Assembly (NCBI GenBank): GCA_034509425.1
Contig: JAVTVJ010000438.1
Span: 992,001-1,056,000, forward strand
Direction of reading: 5' to 3'
From: Eopsaltria australis
Taxonomy: Eukaryota; Chordata; Aves; Passeriformes; Petroicidae
Length of the DNA: 64,000 nucleotides
How positions within the stretch are numbered: the stretch's first letter is position 1; every line of letters begins with the position of its first letter. Both the position numbers and the translations under genes were made by a program. Below the pieces are notes generated by a model that did no database searches, had not been told where the DNA came from, and saw only the letters and a program-made list of their open reading frames with translations. Shown here one piece after another: positions 38,511-49,870 of this stretch.

Positions 38511-39800
38511 CTTTCAAACTATCACATGAGCAAATAACATCTCTGTCTGGTGTTGCACTTAGTGATAAAACATTGTGGCTGAGAGTCGGATGAGCATGGG
38601 CCACAAGCAAATTTCTGATAAAGGGATGTGTTTTTCTAGGGAGAGTTGTTTTTCCTTGCTTGGGTTTGTTCCCTATTAGCCATTTCTGGAGTGTAACCAA
38701 GGAGTCTTTCCCTTACACAGGAGGTGAGGATGCTGGCTTAGTAGATGCTTGTCTGGCTTCAGAAAGAACCAATGCTGGCTCTCTCCCTTTGGCCTGCTCC
38801 TGGACACCTGAAAAAGCCTGCTGTGGACTGAGAAATCACTTGTCAGTTGGATCAACTCCTCTTTCCTGGTGATCCCAAGGATTTGAAACTGATGAGTGAG
38901 ATCACAACACCTGTGGGATTGGCCATTTATAAAAAAACCAAGAAACTTTCAAGGAATTATAATGAAATTTTAATCTATATTATCACTCTATCTATATGTG
39001 TATGGCTATCAGCATTTCCAGATCACCTGTCTCACATTTATTATTGATGTTTGGTGTCCTCTGCTGCAAAGATTTCTCTCCCATCTGTCTGTCCCCTGCT
39101 CAGCAGACAGTCCCTGTAACCCAGGCCCCAGGCAGGCTGCAGACGAGGCATCCTGTTATGATGGACAGTGGCTCATCTGCCTCGGAAGCTCCTGCCCGCA
39201 CGACTTAAAACACTGCCCTCTGAAAACCCTTAGGAAGATGGAGAGATGCCACTGATTCCCAGTCTGTTGCCAAACAACTGAGCATGTGACATGGCCAGCA
39301 CCACTGGCCCCATTTCAACGAACCCTGTGATAATTAGCTAGAGGGAAAGCAATTAGACAAGAAAAACATTTAGCTGAAAAACAGATAGAGAAATATTCTG
39401 TCTTGCCTTGTGGCTACTAAGGGACTTCTTCCCTCCAGAGCAGTTTCACAGATCCAGCTGTGTCCTGGACTCTATCCCATCATCTTTGGACCAAAGCATA
39501 AGAAGTACCTTTTCCACCAACTCCCACAAAACTCTGCTGCTGTAAATATGAGAAACAAAGACATCTTTGCCTTCCTTTATTTAGTATGTCTTGGCATTAA
39601 ATATCTTATCATGAGCTTACTGAAGACAGACAGACTTGACAGGCGCCAAGTTCCAATGCAGTAATTTTGATGGTTCTTATAGGCAGAAGAGCAAGCCATC
39701 TTAAAAGCTAGCCTCTAGCACTGTTATAAAACACAGATGTTGATACAATCCTGACACCAGATCACACACTCCACACCCTGTGAGACAAGCCATGAGTGCA
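38511..39800. other. Intergenic DNA, nothing recognised
   Basis: No exon, repeat or RNA gene is recognised between the LTR and the old CR1 copy. Confidence 0.55.
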
Positions 39801-41873
39801 GGAGTGAAAAACTGACATTGAACTCAGCTCATCATAGACAAACTGCACTGAGATGGCAGCATATAAGGAAAGAAATGTTTCAGCTGCTCATGTTGCAGGG
39901 CAAAGAGACTCTGTAACAAGCAAAAGAATTAGAAATTCTCATTGATATAATTGGCATTGCTGAAACCTGGTGGGACAGTTCACACGACTGGAATGTTAAA
40001 ATCCACGAGTTTAATCGGTTTAGGAATAAGTGAGCAGAGAAAAGAAGTGGAGGTGGCAGTCTGCATTATAGATGTCATTACTTGATTTAGAGTTATTGAT
40101 AATCCAGAACCTAAGGATGTTGAATGCATATGGATTAATGTGTTACCTAATAAAACTCAGAAGGCATGCAGGTACAGGGATGTTCCAGAGTGCTAAATCA
40201 AAGCAGAGAATAAGGTGAGTTATTCTTTAGGCACCTGTCTCTTCCTCATACCTAATGCAGAAGGGGAAAAAAAAATGAAAGCACTGTTTTAATGAGCTTT
40301 GATTATAAGGATATATGCTGGGGCTGACAGAGTTTAAAGGTTTCTAAAATTACAGACGATAATGACTGTGAGATGACTACATTAAATGTGGGCAAACAGA
40401 GGACAGTTGCAAAGAGCTAATTTCTCAACAGCAGAAGAAAAATACAAGTGGAATTGATGGGGAAAAATTAGGCATGAAAGATGAATCAAAACTGGCAGGT
40501 CTTACTGAAAAGTTTGCTAGAAAAAATGTACGTCTTTTCAATCAAGAAAAGGGATGCTTTGCCTTGAGAGCTCATCATCCTTATTCAGCTGCAAAGTCAA
40601 AGCAGCAATCAGAAACTGGGAAGACATGGACAATAAATGAGTTATACTGTATCAGAAAACAGATGACAGTCAATATAAATTAGAAGTCATGAATATAGAA
40701 AATTGATAAAGGAAGCAACATAAGTTGAAAACAAGTATGTGGTAAGATTAAGGGCAATAAGAAGTTGAAGTGTCTAAGGAATTAAATAAATTCTATCAAG
40801 GTTCATGACTAATGGAGATTATATTTTATTATATATTGGAAAAAAGGAGACTGACTTAAGTACTTCTTCTGGTCTGTATTAAAAAAAACACAGTGACATT
40901 TTAAGAGGATGAAGAAGTGCTTTCTAGTCCATTAGTGTCTTAAGCTATTAAACATCACCTGCTAAGGTTAGATATTTTAATATTTCCAGATCTGAATTAC
41001 TTTTACCCAAGAGTCCAAAGGAGTTCACTGTGTCACCTATTGATTAGAATCAGTAATCTACAGTAAACAAATCTTGGCATGGAGGCAAAATCTCAGACGA
41101 CTGAGAGAACTCTAATGCTGTGTTAATGTAGCAAAAAAATGCAAGCAGCTTGTTCCAAGTAATGGTAGGTCAGATGGCCAGATGTCCACTGCTGACAAAG
41201 TAATGAGCAGAAATATAATTAATGACAATCAACATGTCAAACCTGTTGTGATTTTCTTGGACTCACAAGTTTAGCTGAGGAAGATAACCACACAGATTTC
41301 TCTTCACTTAGTAATGCATGATATTCTGATTAAAAAACAGACCTGTGATGATTTTACAACACCCGTAAAGCGCATCATAAATGGGTTAAGAACAAACAGC
41401 TGTAAGTCCTTTAAAAAGAGTTGTTGGGAAGATCAACTCTTCAAATGGGGATGGTATCTCACACAGCTCCACAATCAGAAATGGGCCTGATGCCTAATGG
41501 TCTGGAAGTAAATGAAAAATCACAGCCAGTAAAGTTTATAGAGAAATAAAGTTTGGCAGAGTAGTAAATATAAGAAAAAAAGCAGTCATGGACCCTGAAT
41601 TGCATTCAATAGCAAGTGGATGCTTACAGACAAACTGCATTTTTACGTGGTTCAATGAAAAACTAAGAAGAAAGGGCACAAGGTATTCCTGCCACAAGTG
41701 TCTTGTGACACATCGACTCTGAAGAGGATCCAGTGGCAAAACCAGACAAGAAATGATCATCTTGTACCACTGTTTGACAAAGAGAGATAATAAGGGCCTT
41801 CAATGCAGAAGAAAAAGTGTAACCTTACTTCTCTGTTATTGAGAATACATTTTATGTTTGCGTGAGAGTATTA
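39801..41873 (+). mobile_element. Ancient CR1 LINE, endonuclease and reverse transcriptase part (5' section)
   Basis: The plus-strand bases 39959-39994 still encode AETWWDSSHDWN, the hallmark of the CR1 apurinic endonuclease domain. An SGGG remnant follows shortly after, and a FDYKDICWG-like remnant of the FNHPDICW block comes further down. Around 41370-41560 the order of words (TAAATGGGTTAAGAACAAAC, then TCAAATGGGGATGGTATCTC, then AGTAAAGTTTATAGAGAAAT) follows the reverse transcriptase region of old amniote CR1 copies. Many stops and frameshifts make it inactive. The start near 39800 is uncertain, and the element continues after an interrupting CR1 at 42231. It is far more diverged than the other CR1 fragments here, so it is probably an old insertion. 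Confidence 0.8.
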
Positions 41874-42230
41874 TGGAATCACAGGATATGCTGAGCTGGA
41901 AGGGATCCACAATTACCATGGAGTTCAACTCCTGGCCCTGCACAGGACTATCCCCAAGAGTCACACCTCGTGCCCTAGAGCATTGTCCAAACACTTCCTG
42001 AACTCTGTCAGGCTTGGTGCTGTGACCACTTCCTTGGGGAGCCTGTTCCAGTGCCCAGCCACCCTCTGGGTGAAGAACCTTCTCCTAATATCCAACCTAA
42101 ACCTCTCCTGACACAACTCCAGGCCATTGCCTCAGGTCCTGGTTGCCAGAGAGAAGAGATCAGTACCTGTCCTTCCACTTCCCCTCACACAGGAGCTGAA
42201 TACTGCAATGGTGTCTCTCCTCATTAATCA
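41874..42230 (-). mobile_element. Younger CR1 LINE nested in the ancient CR1
   Basis: The plus strand starts GGAATCACAGGATATGCTGA and includes the typical reverse-complement CR1 words CTTGGGGAGCCTGTTCCAGT, GAAGAACCTTCTCCTAAT and CACACAGGAGCTGAATACTG. It is 5' truncated (its 5' side lies at about 42230). It sits inside the older plus-strand CR1, whose sequence resumes immediately to the right. Confidence 0.93.
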
Positions 42231-42775
42231 GACTAAGTTAAGAATTCTGTGTTCAGCTCCAGTGTCCATCATTTAAAGGATGCTGAAAAATCAGAGAAAA
42301 AACAAACAGCAACTAAAATATTTAGAGAGCTGGAGAAAGTGCCTATGAGAATCTCAGTGTTGAGTTTGTTTAGTTCATCAAAACCAGGACAGAGAAGTGA
42401 TTTGATTGCAAATTACAAGTACCTTCATGGGGAGAAAATGCCAGCTAACTAAAGGGGTCTCTCTAATCCAGCAGAAAATAAATAGTGCAGGAGTCACTGA
42501 CTGGAAGCTGGACAAATTTGGGCTGGAGGCAAAGCATGAATTTCAACAAAGAGGATGGTCAGCCAGGAAACAGCACTGACATAAGATGTGGACATCACAT
42601 CCCCTGCTCTCCTTGAATCAAGACTAATTGCTCATCTGAAAAGTAGATGCTTTCATGAAGCACAAGTTCTTCCTGCCATTACAGTGGCAATGGAATAAGA
42701 ATATGAAAGACCTACAGTGCACAGAAGGTCAGACTGCTTGATCAAACTGTGATTCCTTTTAGCCTGAAACGTGGC
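42231..42775 (+). mobile_element. Ancient CR1 LINE, 3' section
   Basis: This continues the old CR1 after the nested insertion. The peptide from about 42249 contains SSVHHLKD and further on LIANYKYLHGEK, which are landmarks of the CR1 ORF2 C-terminus. The right-hand part, with AGGTCAGACTGCTTGATCAA and GTGATTCCTTTTAGCCTGAA, is its 3' untranslated end. Stops break the frame throughout. Confidence 0.85.
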
Positions 42776-45700
42776 AGACCCAGGAGTTGCGTTTGCATTC
42801 AGTTGGTCAAATGAGCCACAGTGTAAAAATCTATTCTCCAAAAAATAAAAAGAGGATCTTTTTCTGCCATCTGCAAATGTGTTATTCCCCTCTACTGACC
42901 ATCCACTGTGGAAGCAGATGGAGACCTTGAAGAATCAAACTTAACAATGTGCTGCTCCTTCATCTGTCTTCTTTATTGTTGCCTTTAGAGGTTTGGGTAG
43001 CAATCCCTTAAGAATCAGTAAAACATAAGCACAAGATCACCTGTGACAGAGCATTGTAGAGAATGTTGAACTCGTTTCTCTCATTTAGAAGTCTGTCTTT
43101 TACTAAAAGCTGTGGCATTACTTGCTAGTATTGTGTTGTGCTGTAGTGTAGCAGGGAAAGAATTTGTACAAAGCAGGACCAACTAAAGGCAGCAGCAGAG
43201 CCGGGAAAGATCTTTAATTCACAGGACAAAACAGCACTGATAATCTAATCTAGCACAAAAAACTGCTTCTAAAGCAGTTGGGGGCTGTTTTAGTCGTCAA
43301 GTCAGACTGGCTGCATAGCCCAGACCATAGGAGGGTAGGAATTGCCCAGATTTATGAGGTATCTCCACCACTGATAAACCATGTGCTAGTGCCCACTTAC
43401 CAGAGGCCATCACTACAGCTCACCTTCTGTTTAAGGTATGAAGGCCTGGGTGTTGTTTCTCTGCTGCCAGGCCGGGGGCTGAGTCCTGAAGGTTGATCTA
43501 GTGAACTTCTCCTTTCAGCCTGAGTAAAAAGAAAAAGAATGGAAAAAGGCAAAAAGAAAAAAAATTCAACTCCATCTTGCAGCTAATTATTATTCATATG
43601 TGGTTTCCTAGAATTTCTGGAGTAGTTCCTTGATCCCCTCAGGACCATGTGTTAGCCTTGTGAATCAGAAACAAGCTTTTCTCTTTCCTTTGCCACATAA
43701 TTGCCACATATTTTTTCCATTCTTTTGCCCCTTTTCTCCTCCCCATCATCAATACACCTTCATTCCTTTCTTTGATCCTTCTTTCCCCAACTGCTACTTT
43801 TCAGTTTCTGTTCCCTGCATCTTTTTTTTCCATAGTCTCTTTTGCTCCATACTGTTTTCTCTCATATTCTCTCTCTCATAGCTCTACCACAGCAGTGCCC
43901 TGACACAGGAAAAGTGATCTGTTTCTATAAGAACAATACAGCTGCAGCCTCAGCCTATTTAATGAAAGCCTTGAGTTTATGGCAAGAACAGCTTTTGAGT
44001 CCCTGAGGTAGAGGTAATATTTTGTATTAATATTTGATATCTTATTTAAGATGTTAAATCAGATGCATGAAATCTCCCAGGAAGAATTGAAGGCAGAGTT
44101 CTGTTTAAATGATATAGTGCTAAGCCAGGCTGATGGACCATCCCCTCTTGTCTTCCTGCCAGACCTCTCTGAGCTGCCCTGGTTTTAGATGGAGCACAAT
44201 CTGCTGTCAGTTGGAGAATCAGAGGAACAGTATTTATGAAACTCCTATACAGCTTACGTTAAGATTCCCTGCAACTGTGTCATCTTCCAGCTTTTGTCTT
44301 GAGTTACTTCTCTCTCTGGTGGAGTGCCTAACCCCAAATGCTGAGTCAGATCCCTTCCCACATACCTTATACCTTCTTAGAGCAAAGAAGATGACTGTGC
44401 ATTTTTTTTACTCCCTCTTTCTTACAGACACACACACAAATGCAGAGGGACGTTCCCTCACTGCCTGTATCCACATACTCAGCAGGGGGAATTAAAAAAG
44501 ACTTTATTGTTTCAAGATGCATAAAGCGAAAGTGATTTGGACTCTCTTGAAGATGAAGAATTCACAGCTTTCCCCTTTAAGCTTCATCCAATTGATGCTT
44601 GTACTTTCTTTCATGTTACCCACAAAACGTGTGTATGCACCCTTGTCTTTTCTGCAGATGTTTTGGAGACCCTCATCTCCAAAGCAACCTCATTCTCCCA
44701 GATCTGCTCCTGCAGCTCCTGGCTGAGCTCTTCTCTCTCCTTTCTAAAACTGCATCTCAAGGTGTCATTACCAGCAGCCTGTTTCCCTTCCCAAGCCTAA
44801 AAGGGCTTAGTAAAGGTAACTCAGGGCACAATTTGCTCTCACTGCATTTTTCTGTGCTTGAAGCGGGGGTGGGAGGAAAGGCAGATGCATTCTCTGTCTC
44901 TCACCTTCTTCCTGAAGGAAGATGACGGGATGCAAGGAAGTAAGAAAAGAGGGGCAGAGGAAGAATGTTCCTCTTTTAAGCCCTCACTGCCTTTCCTGGC
45001 CCAGGAGGCAGGCGAGATTGGGGAAGATCAGTCCTTCATGCCACAGGCATGGCTTGTGTTCAGACAGGCATCAGTGCTGCAGGACCTGTAGTCAGACACA
45101 AATCATGAGGCTTGGAAAAAAAGGATTTCTCTGGCCTGGAGTTTTGGTCTGAAGAGGTCAGATCTATAAAAAGCCGTGATCTTTGTGTACCGCTTCTTGA
45201 AGAGAACATTTCCATCTACTCTGCCCCGGGGAAGCCCTGGCACAATGACTCCTCACTGCATGTCTACTACCCTTCACAGAGGCCTTTTTCAAAGAGCTGT
45301 ACCTGACTGGCTTCCTTTTTTTGGGAAGCAGTATCTCGGCACGGGAGACAGCTCAGCAAATGGGTCAGTGGGAGAAGGGAGGTTACCTGCCTCAGAAACA
45401 CCCAGAAGGGCAGTGACAGGAGTAGCAAGGAGAAAAAGAAAACCAGCTTTTTTCCTCCTTTCTGGGCTTGGGCAGACTGACAGGCACAATAAAATGTGTG
45501 GGTGTCACTTGGCAGGTGTGAATCGTTCAGACAAGCTACAGTACACGTCTCTAGTTGTTTTAAACTGTCTTCATGCATCAGACCTCACCACCCCTTACAC
45601 AGATTTATTGCCACAATCTTTCACTGAAAGGATTAATGTCACCCAGACCTCGGAGCTTTGGACATTTGCATCAAGGCTGGTAGTCAACATTTCCTCCATG

Positions 45701-46573
45701 GCCGTTTCATTCCCGAGTAATTTAGGAGAAGATCAATGCAGGAAAAGGGAAATTCTGGCATCCTTCAGGTGAAGCAGTGTCCTGTCAGCAAAATGACTGA
45801 CCCTCTGCAGCTCCTCTCTGCTAATGCACAGAGCATTGCCTCACTGAGCAGAGAAATCCCACAAATCCCACCCAGGGCCTGGAGGCAGGTTTGGGGAGGA
45901 AGTACAGCCAGAGATCTGGGCAAGCATCTGGGAAGTCACACGTTCTCGGGTTAAACTCTGAGGCTGACTCACTGCCTGACTCCCAGGCAAACCACTCCCT
46001 TCAGTGAGCTTGTTTTCCTGTGTGAGTTCGGGCTGATGGTAGGGACCTAGCCCGGGGAATGATGGGGGGGTCTAAACTATACTGTGAGCAAAAAATCATT
46101 GTTGATGTTGAGCAATTAGGTGTGTGTTTGTGTGAAGTGTTTGGCAGATTCTGGTGTTAGATCTGGCTTCATGCAGTCAGAGGACTATTTTTTTCCTGAG
46201 GAATGGTGATTAGCTTTATCTCAATAATAAATCAGAATAGCTTTCCATTTTTTTTAATTTCCTTATGAAAGCAACACAAACATTTTCCCACCTCAGAGCT
46301 AGCACTTCCTCCTCTCTCTCGCTCACTGCTGGCTACACAGGAGCCCGAGAGCAATTAGATTTCTTTTTATCAGGCTGCCTGCCAGCACAATTAACCCACC
46401 AGCTCCTCAGCAGAGCCACTGCACTTTTGGGGAAGCAAAAGCCCACTGCCACTATGGACAGACAGTCCTGCCTCCCTTGCTCTGTGCAGTGTAACACACA
46501 GAGTTACTCCTCATATGCATGGATTACATCCTCCCCAGGATTAGCCATTTTTTATGGCTTTTTAGGGCTTTTT
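42776..46573. other. Intergenic DNA, no recognisable gene
   Basis: It holds a long pyrimidine-rich stretch (about 43665-43880) and otherwise unique sequence. A 198-codon frame on plus at 45176-45772 has no recognisable domain, no upstream splice context and ordinary composition, so I treat it as chance. Confidence 0.55.
43665..43880 (+). repeat. Polypyrimidine-rich stretch
   Basis: About 215 bases dominated by C and T, ending CTCTCTCTCATAG. The end resembles an over-long splice acceptor tract, but the following sequence has no recognisable exon. Confidence 0.7.
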
Positions 46574-47450
46574 TCACCTCAGGACTGTGAAACTGAGTGG
46601 CACCTTGCTCTCTGTGCATTTAAGCAAGCCAGACGATGCTTGCCTCTCACTGCAACAAGCACAGACCTGAAAGCTCTGCAGAACTGTGTTAGTGCCAGGC
46701 AGCCTCTCTACAGTATTGTACCGTGGCTCCCAAGGGCAAATTTTCTTCCTTATATAAAATACACAGCTCTTCATGTCCTTCTTTTTGACTACTGCGACCA
46801 GTCCTATTTTGGTCATATACATTTGTGCTATAAATGGTCTCCTGAAGTCAGAGCTTATCAACACTGGCTCTGGGCTCAGGGCTTCTTTTATTGCATCAAA
46901 GGTGCATTGACATTCTTCCATCTAATTTACTTCTCTTATTTTTGGCTTTTTTTTTTTCAGTAAATTGGTCAGGGAACATGGTAATAAGCAAAAATTCAAA
47001 AATAGACATCTGATAATAATCTTCTACCCCCTAAAATTGTCTTGCTTTTTGAAGCCAGTAATTCAGCACTTCCCCTACAACTCCAACTTTAGAAACTACT
47101 TGGTTTTGATTTTCCCAGTGTCCTTAAGATACTTTAAGTATCGACTCTGTGAACCAGTCAGTGTATGTTTAGCAGGGAAAGTAGAGAAGAAAGCTGCTGA
47201 TAGTTATCCTCACTTTGACTGTTTAGTTTTGGATTAATTTCACTGAGCTTGAACACTGCTGCAGTCAGTTCTGTAAGAGATCATGTCCTTTAGGCTGCTG
47301 TATTCTCCACTTGGAGCTGCAGGAATAAATCCATGAGATGCTGGAAGGCCACCTGTGGCCCCGAGAGCCCAGACATCAGTGTAACCTTGAAGAGGTGGCA
47401 AAGCAGACTCCAGGGCAATCAGCCACACATGCTGGCAAGGTCTCATATGG
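46574..47450 (-). mobile_element. Degraded Ty3/Gypsy-type reverse transcriptase/RNase H fossil
   Basis: A minus-strand frame of 115 codons (46921 down to 46574) carries the order of motifs found where Ty3/Gypsy polymerases pass from reverse transcriptase into RNase H: FDAIKEAL (residues 8-15), PVLISSDF (19-26), PFIAQ (29-33), an IGLVAVV block (39-45), FYIRKK (55-60) and RYNTVE (67-72). The usual first RNase H aspartate after PFIxQ is gone (Tyr at residue 35), so it is not an active enzyme. Weaker collinear traces continue upstream in other frames: a YY-containing block near 47010-47035 and a FQHLMD-like block near 47318-47351, at about the expected distance. Stops and frameshifts separate these pieces. 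No LTRs, gag or integrase were seen nearby. The family assignment is firm for the first part and tentative beyond 47040. Confidence 0.72.
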
Positions 47451-49030
47451 CCACGTACCTGCTTCTGTTTTGCAGATCTAGCAGACCAATTTCAAAGGGA
47501 AGTACCAGGGAAGCACCGAGTGCTATGAAGAGACAGCAAAGGCACTGATTCTGTTCACCGCAGATACCAAGAGCTGTGCTGCCTCCTTCCTTCACCCCAG
47601 GCTTGGAGGACTGTTTGTGGGAAGAAGCATGTCTTTTTGGTATCATGCATTGCCCTGCATTGCTGCCTTTGTCTATGCACAAATGTGTGGACAAACTTGC
47701 TAAAGATGTTAGCTCCTCCTGCTAGCTGTCCCTTCGGCTATATATCCCCTGTTCCCTCCACAACAAAAAATTAAAAAAGAAGGGTCTTTTTTTTTCCATA
47801 TCTTAAGTGCAGTTCAGAGCTTCCTGGGATTTCATTCAGGACTGAGACACAGCATATCAACTTCAAAGATTCTCCTCAGACTGCTCCATCCCATAATCTT
47901 CACCACATCCTTCCCTACCTGCTCAGCCCAAACAGCGTTTGCCATTTTGCCTGTAGTTTATCTTCAGTTGCAGGTAGTAACAATAAAGCTCTTCCTCACT
48001 GCCAGCCTGATTAGTTTTATCAGCCAGCCTGCCTTGCTTTTTTTGTCTGGGATTTTTCCTTACGCTTCTCTTATCTCTAAACTGTGATGGAAGTGTTTGT
48101 GGTTTAGCTTTGGACTGAAGTCCAGAAGGCTTTAGGCTGTCTGCCATTCAATACATCAAACAGAGAAGGTCCTGCTGAATCATGTACAACCTCCCACTGG
48201 GCACACAAAATGTAGGACAAAAATCACCTGAGCTCCATTCACCTGCTTACATTTCTTCTTAGGGCCTGATTCATCCTCTGGACTAATTTTTCCACCCAGT
48301 GATGATCAAAAGACCTTCAAATGGCTTTCCTTGAGAGGAGGAAAGAATGGAAGTTGTCCTCTACTCCATCAGAGTTTCTCAGCCTACTCAGAAATGTTTA
48401 ACCAAGCCTTTGCACAGCTCTTTCTGCTGTAGTGCTGTGTAGTGGAGCTCCCTCTGGCCATCAGGTCACATTATCAGAGATAATCAGAGCATATCAGTTT
48501 CACACAAAGCTCAGCCAGACAAGCAAGACAAGACAGTCTCCAGTGTGCCATGAATCTCTCACTCACATCACACATCATTTTGCTTTTAGCGAGACCACCC
48601 TGTCACAGTGTATGATGTACAGTACCCATCTTCTTAGAGGGCAGCAGTGAAAACCATGTTATAGCTGTAAAATGTTTTATTGTTAAGGCCTATTTATTAT
48701 TTTTATCCTCATTCTGAATCTGAACATCTCAGTATCTATCTTTCTGTGTTTGTTTTAGCTTTGTTTAGCTGTCATGCCTCAGAAAACACTTGCTTCTGCT
48801 CAGTAACACCAGGCAACAGAGTTTTCCAGACTGCAGCAGGGGAGGAACCAGTGTGCTACAGCACTCATGACCACAAGGTAAGGGAACACAGCTGGGAACC
48901 AACATGGTGCAAGAGGTTTCTTACCCAGAGAGAAGTCACATGAAGGGACTGTGTGTACCTGCATCCAGCTTCCTCTCTGTCTTCCGGACTGCAGAGAGCA
49001 AGGAAGGATCATGTGGGATCCCAGATACAT
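47451..49030. other. Intergenic DNA, nothing recognised
   Basis: No exon or repeat is recognised. The Gypsy-like fossil might extend some way into the left part, but I could not follow it with confidence past about 47450. Confidence 0.5.
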
Positions 49031-49870
49031 GGTAGGATGTTACTCATAACTGGAGGTCATGGATGTTCTTCAGGAAGGACAAAGAAAGCACGAGCAAAGA
49101 AAGAAACATGAGGAGATTGCACTGGGGTTCCATCACAAACCCCTTGACCAAGAGAAGGAAGTAAATGAGGCTTTTTAAAAATAGCTGACAGAAATCTCCT
49201 TAGTGCAGGCCCTGATCCTCACAGGGGATATCAACCACCCAGACACCTGCTGGGAAGGCAACAGGAAACCCAGGTATGTCCTAGGAACCTCAAAACACTG
49301 CAGGGATAAAGCAGTGCTCTTTCTGCTCTCAGGCAGGGGTAATAGTGGTGAATGATGTCACAGAAAGTAGTTTGGAGCACAGTGACCATACAATCATTGA
49401 GTTAAAGATCTAGGGAATGTTTGAGAAGGTAAACAGCAGTTAATACTCTGGATTTTCTCAGAGCAAATTTTGATTTTTTTTTTAGAGATCTTCTAGGCAG
49501 GATCCTATGAAAAAGAAGCTGCTGTGAGGGGCTAAGATACCGAGGGGGCTGGCTGATTCCTAAAACAAAATTATTCAGAGCTTAGGAACAAACAATCTTG
49601 TTCAGCAGGAAGACTGGGCATTTCAGCATAAAGCCCATTTGGATAAACAAGGAACTTCTCAATGAATTAAAATGCAAAAGGAAAGTATAGAGGCAGTGAG
49701 ACAAGGATAGACATCAAAGGAGGACTATAGAAACCTTTTGTGGTTCCTTGGGGATGAAATAATGAAGACCAAAGCAAACAAGGAACAGAACAAGAGAGAT
49801 TGGAAACCTCAGCAAGAAACATCCAGATGGGATTCATTTTAAAAAGTCAAGGCTAAAATATTGCTAGCAC
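49031..49870 (+). mobile_element. CR1 LINE, internal ORF2 fragment
   Basis: Landmarks of the end of the CR1 endonuclease domain occur in order. Around 49200-49260 is GGCCCTGATCCTC and then a degraded form of the FNHPDICW block (ATCAACCACCCAGACACCTG). Next come GTGACCATACAATCATTGAG near 49381 and TGGATAAACAAGGAACTTCT near 49640, the latter in the linker between endonuclease and reverse transcriptase. Stops and indels are frequent. Both ends are soft: it probably starts near 49030 and fades after 49870. Confidence 0.8.

Noticed and set aside
45176..45772. 198-codon plus-strand open frame
   Set aside because: No domain, no recognisable start context, no splice or promoter signals and ordinary residue use; best explained as chance.
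46265..46963. 232-codon plus-strand open frame, one of the longest in the window
   Set aside because: It lies largely antisense to the Gypsy-type fossil, whose minus-strand motifs explain its openness; the plus-strand peptide matches no family I know.
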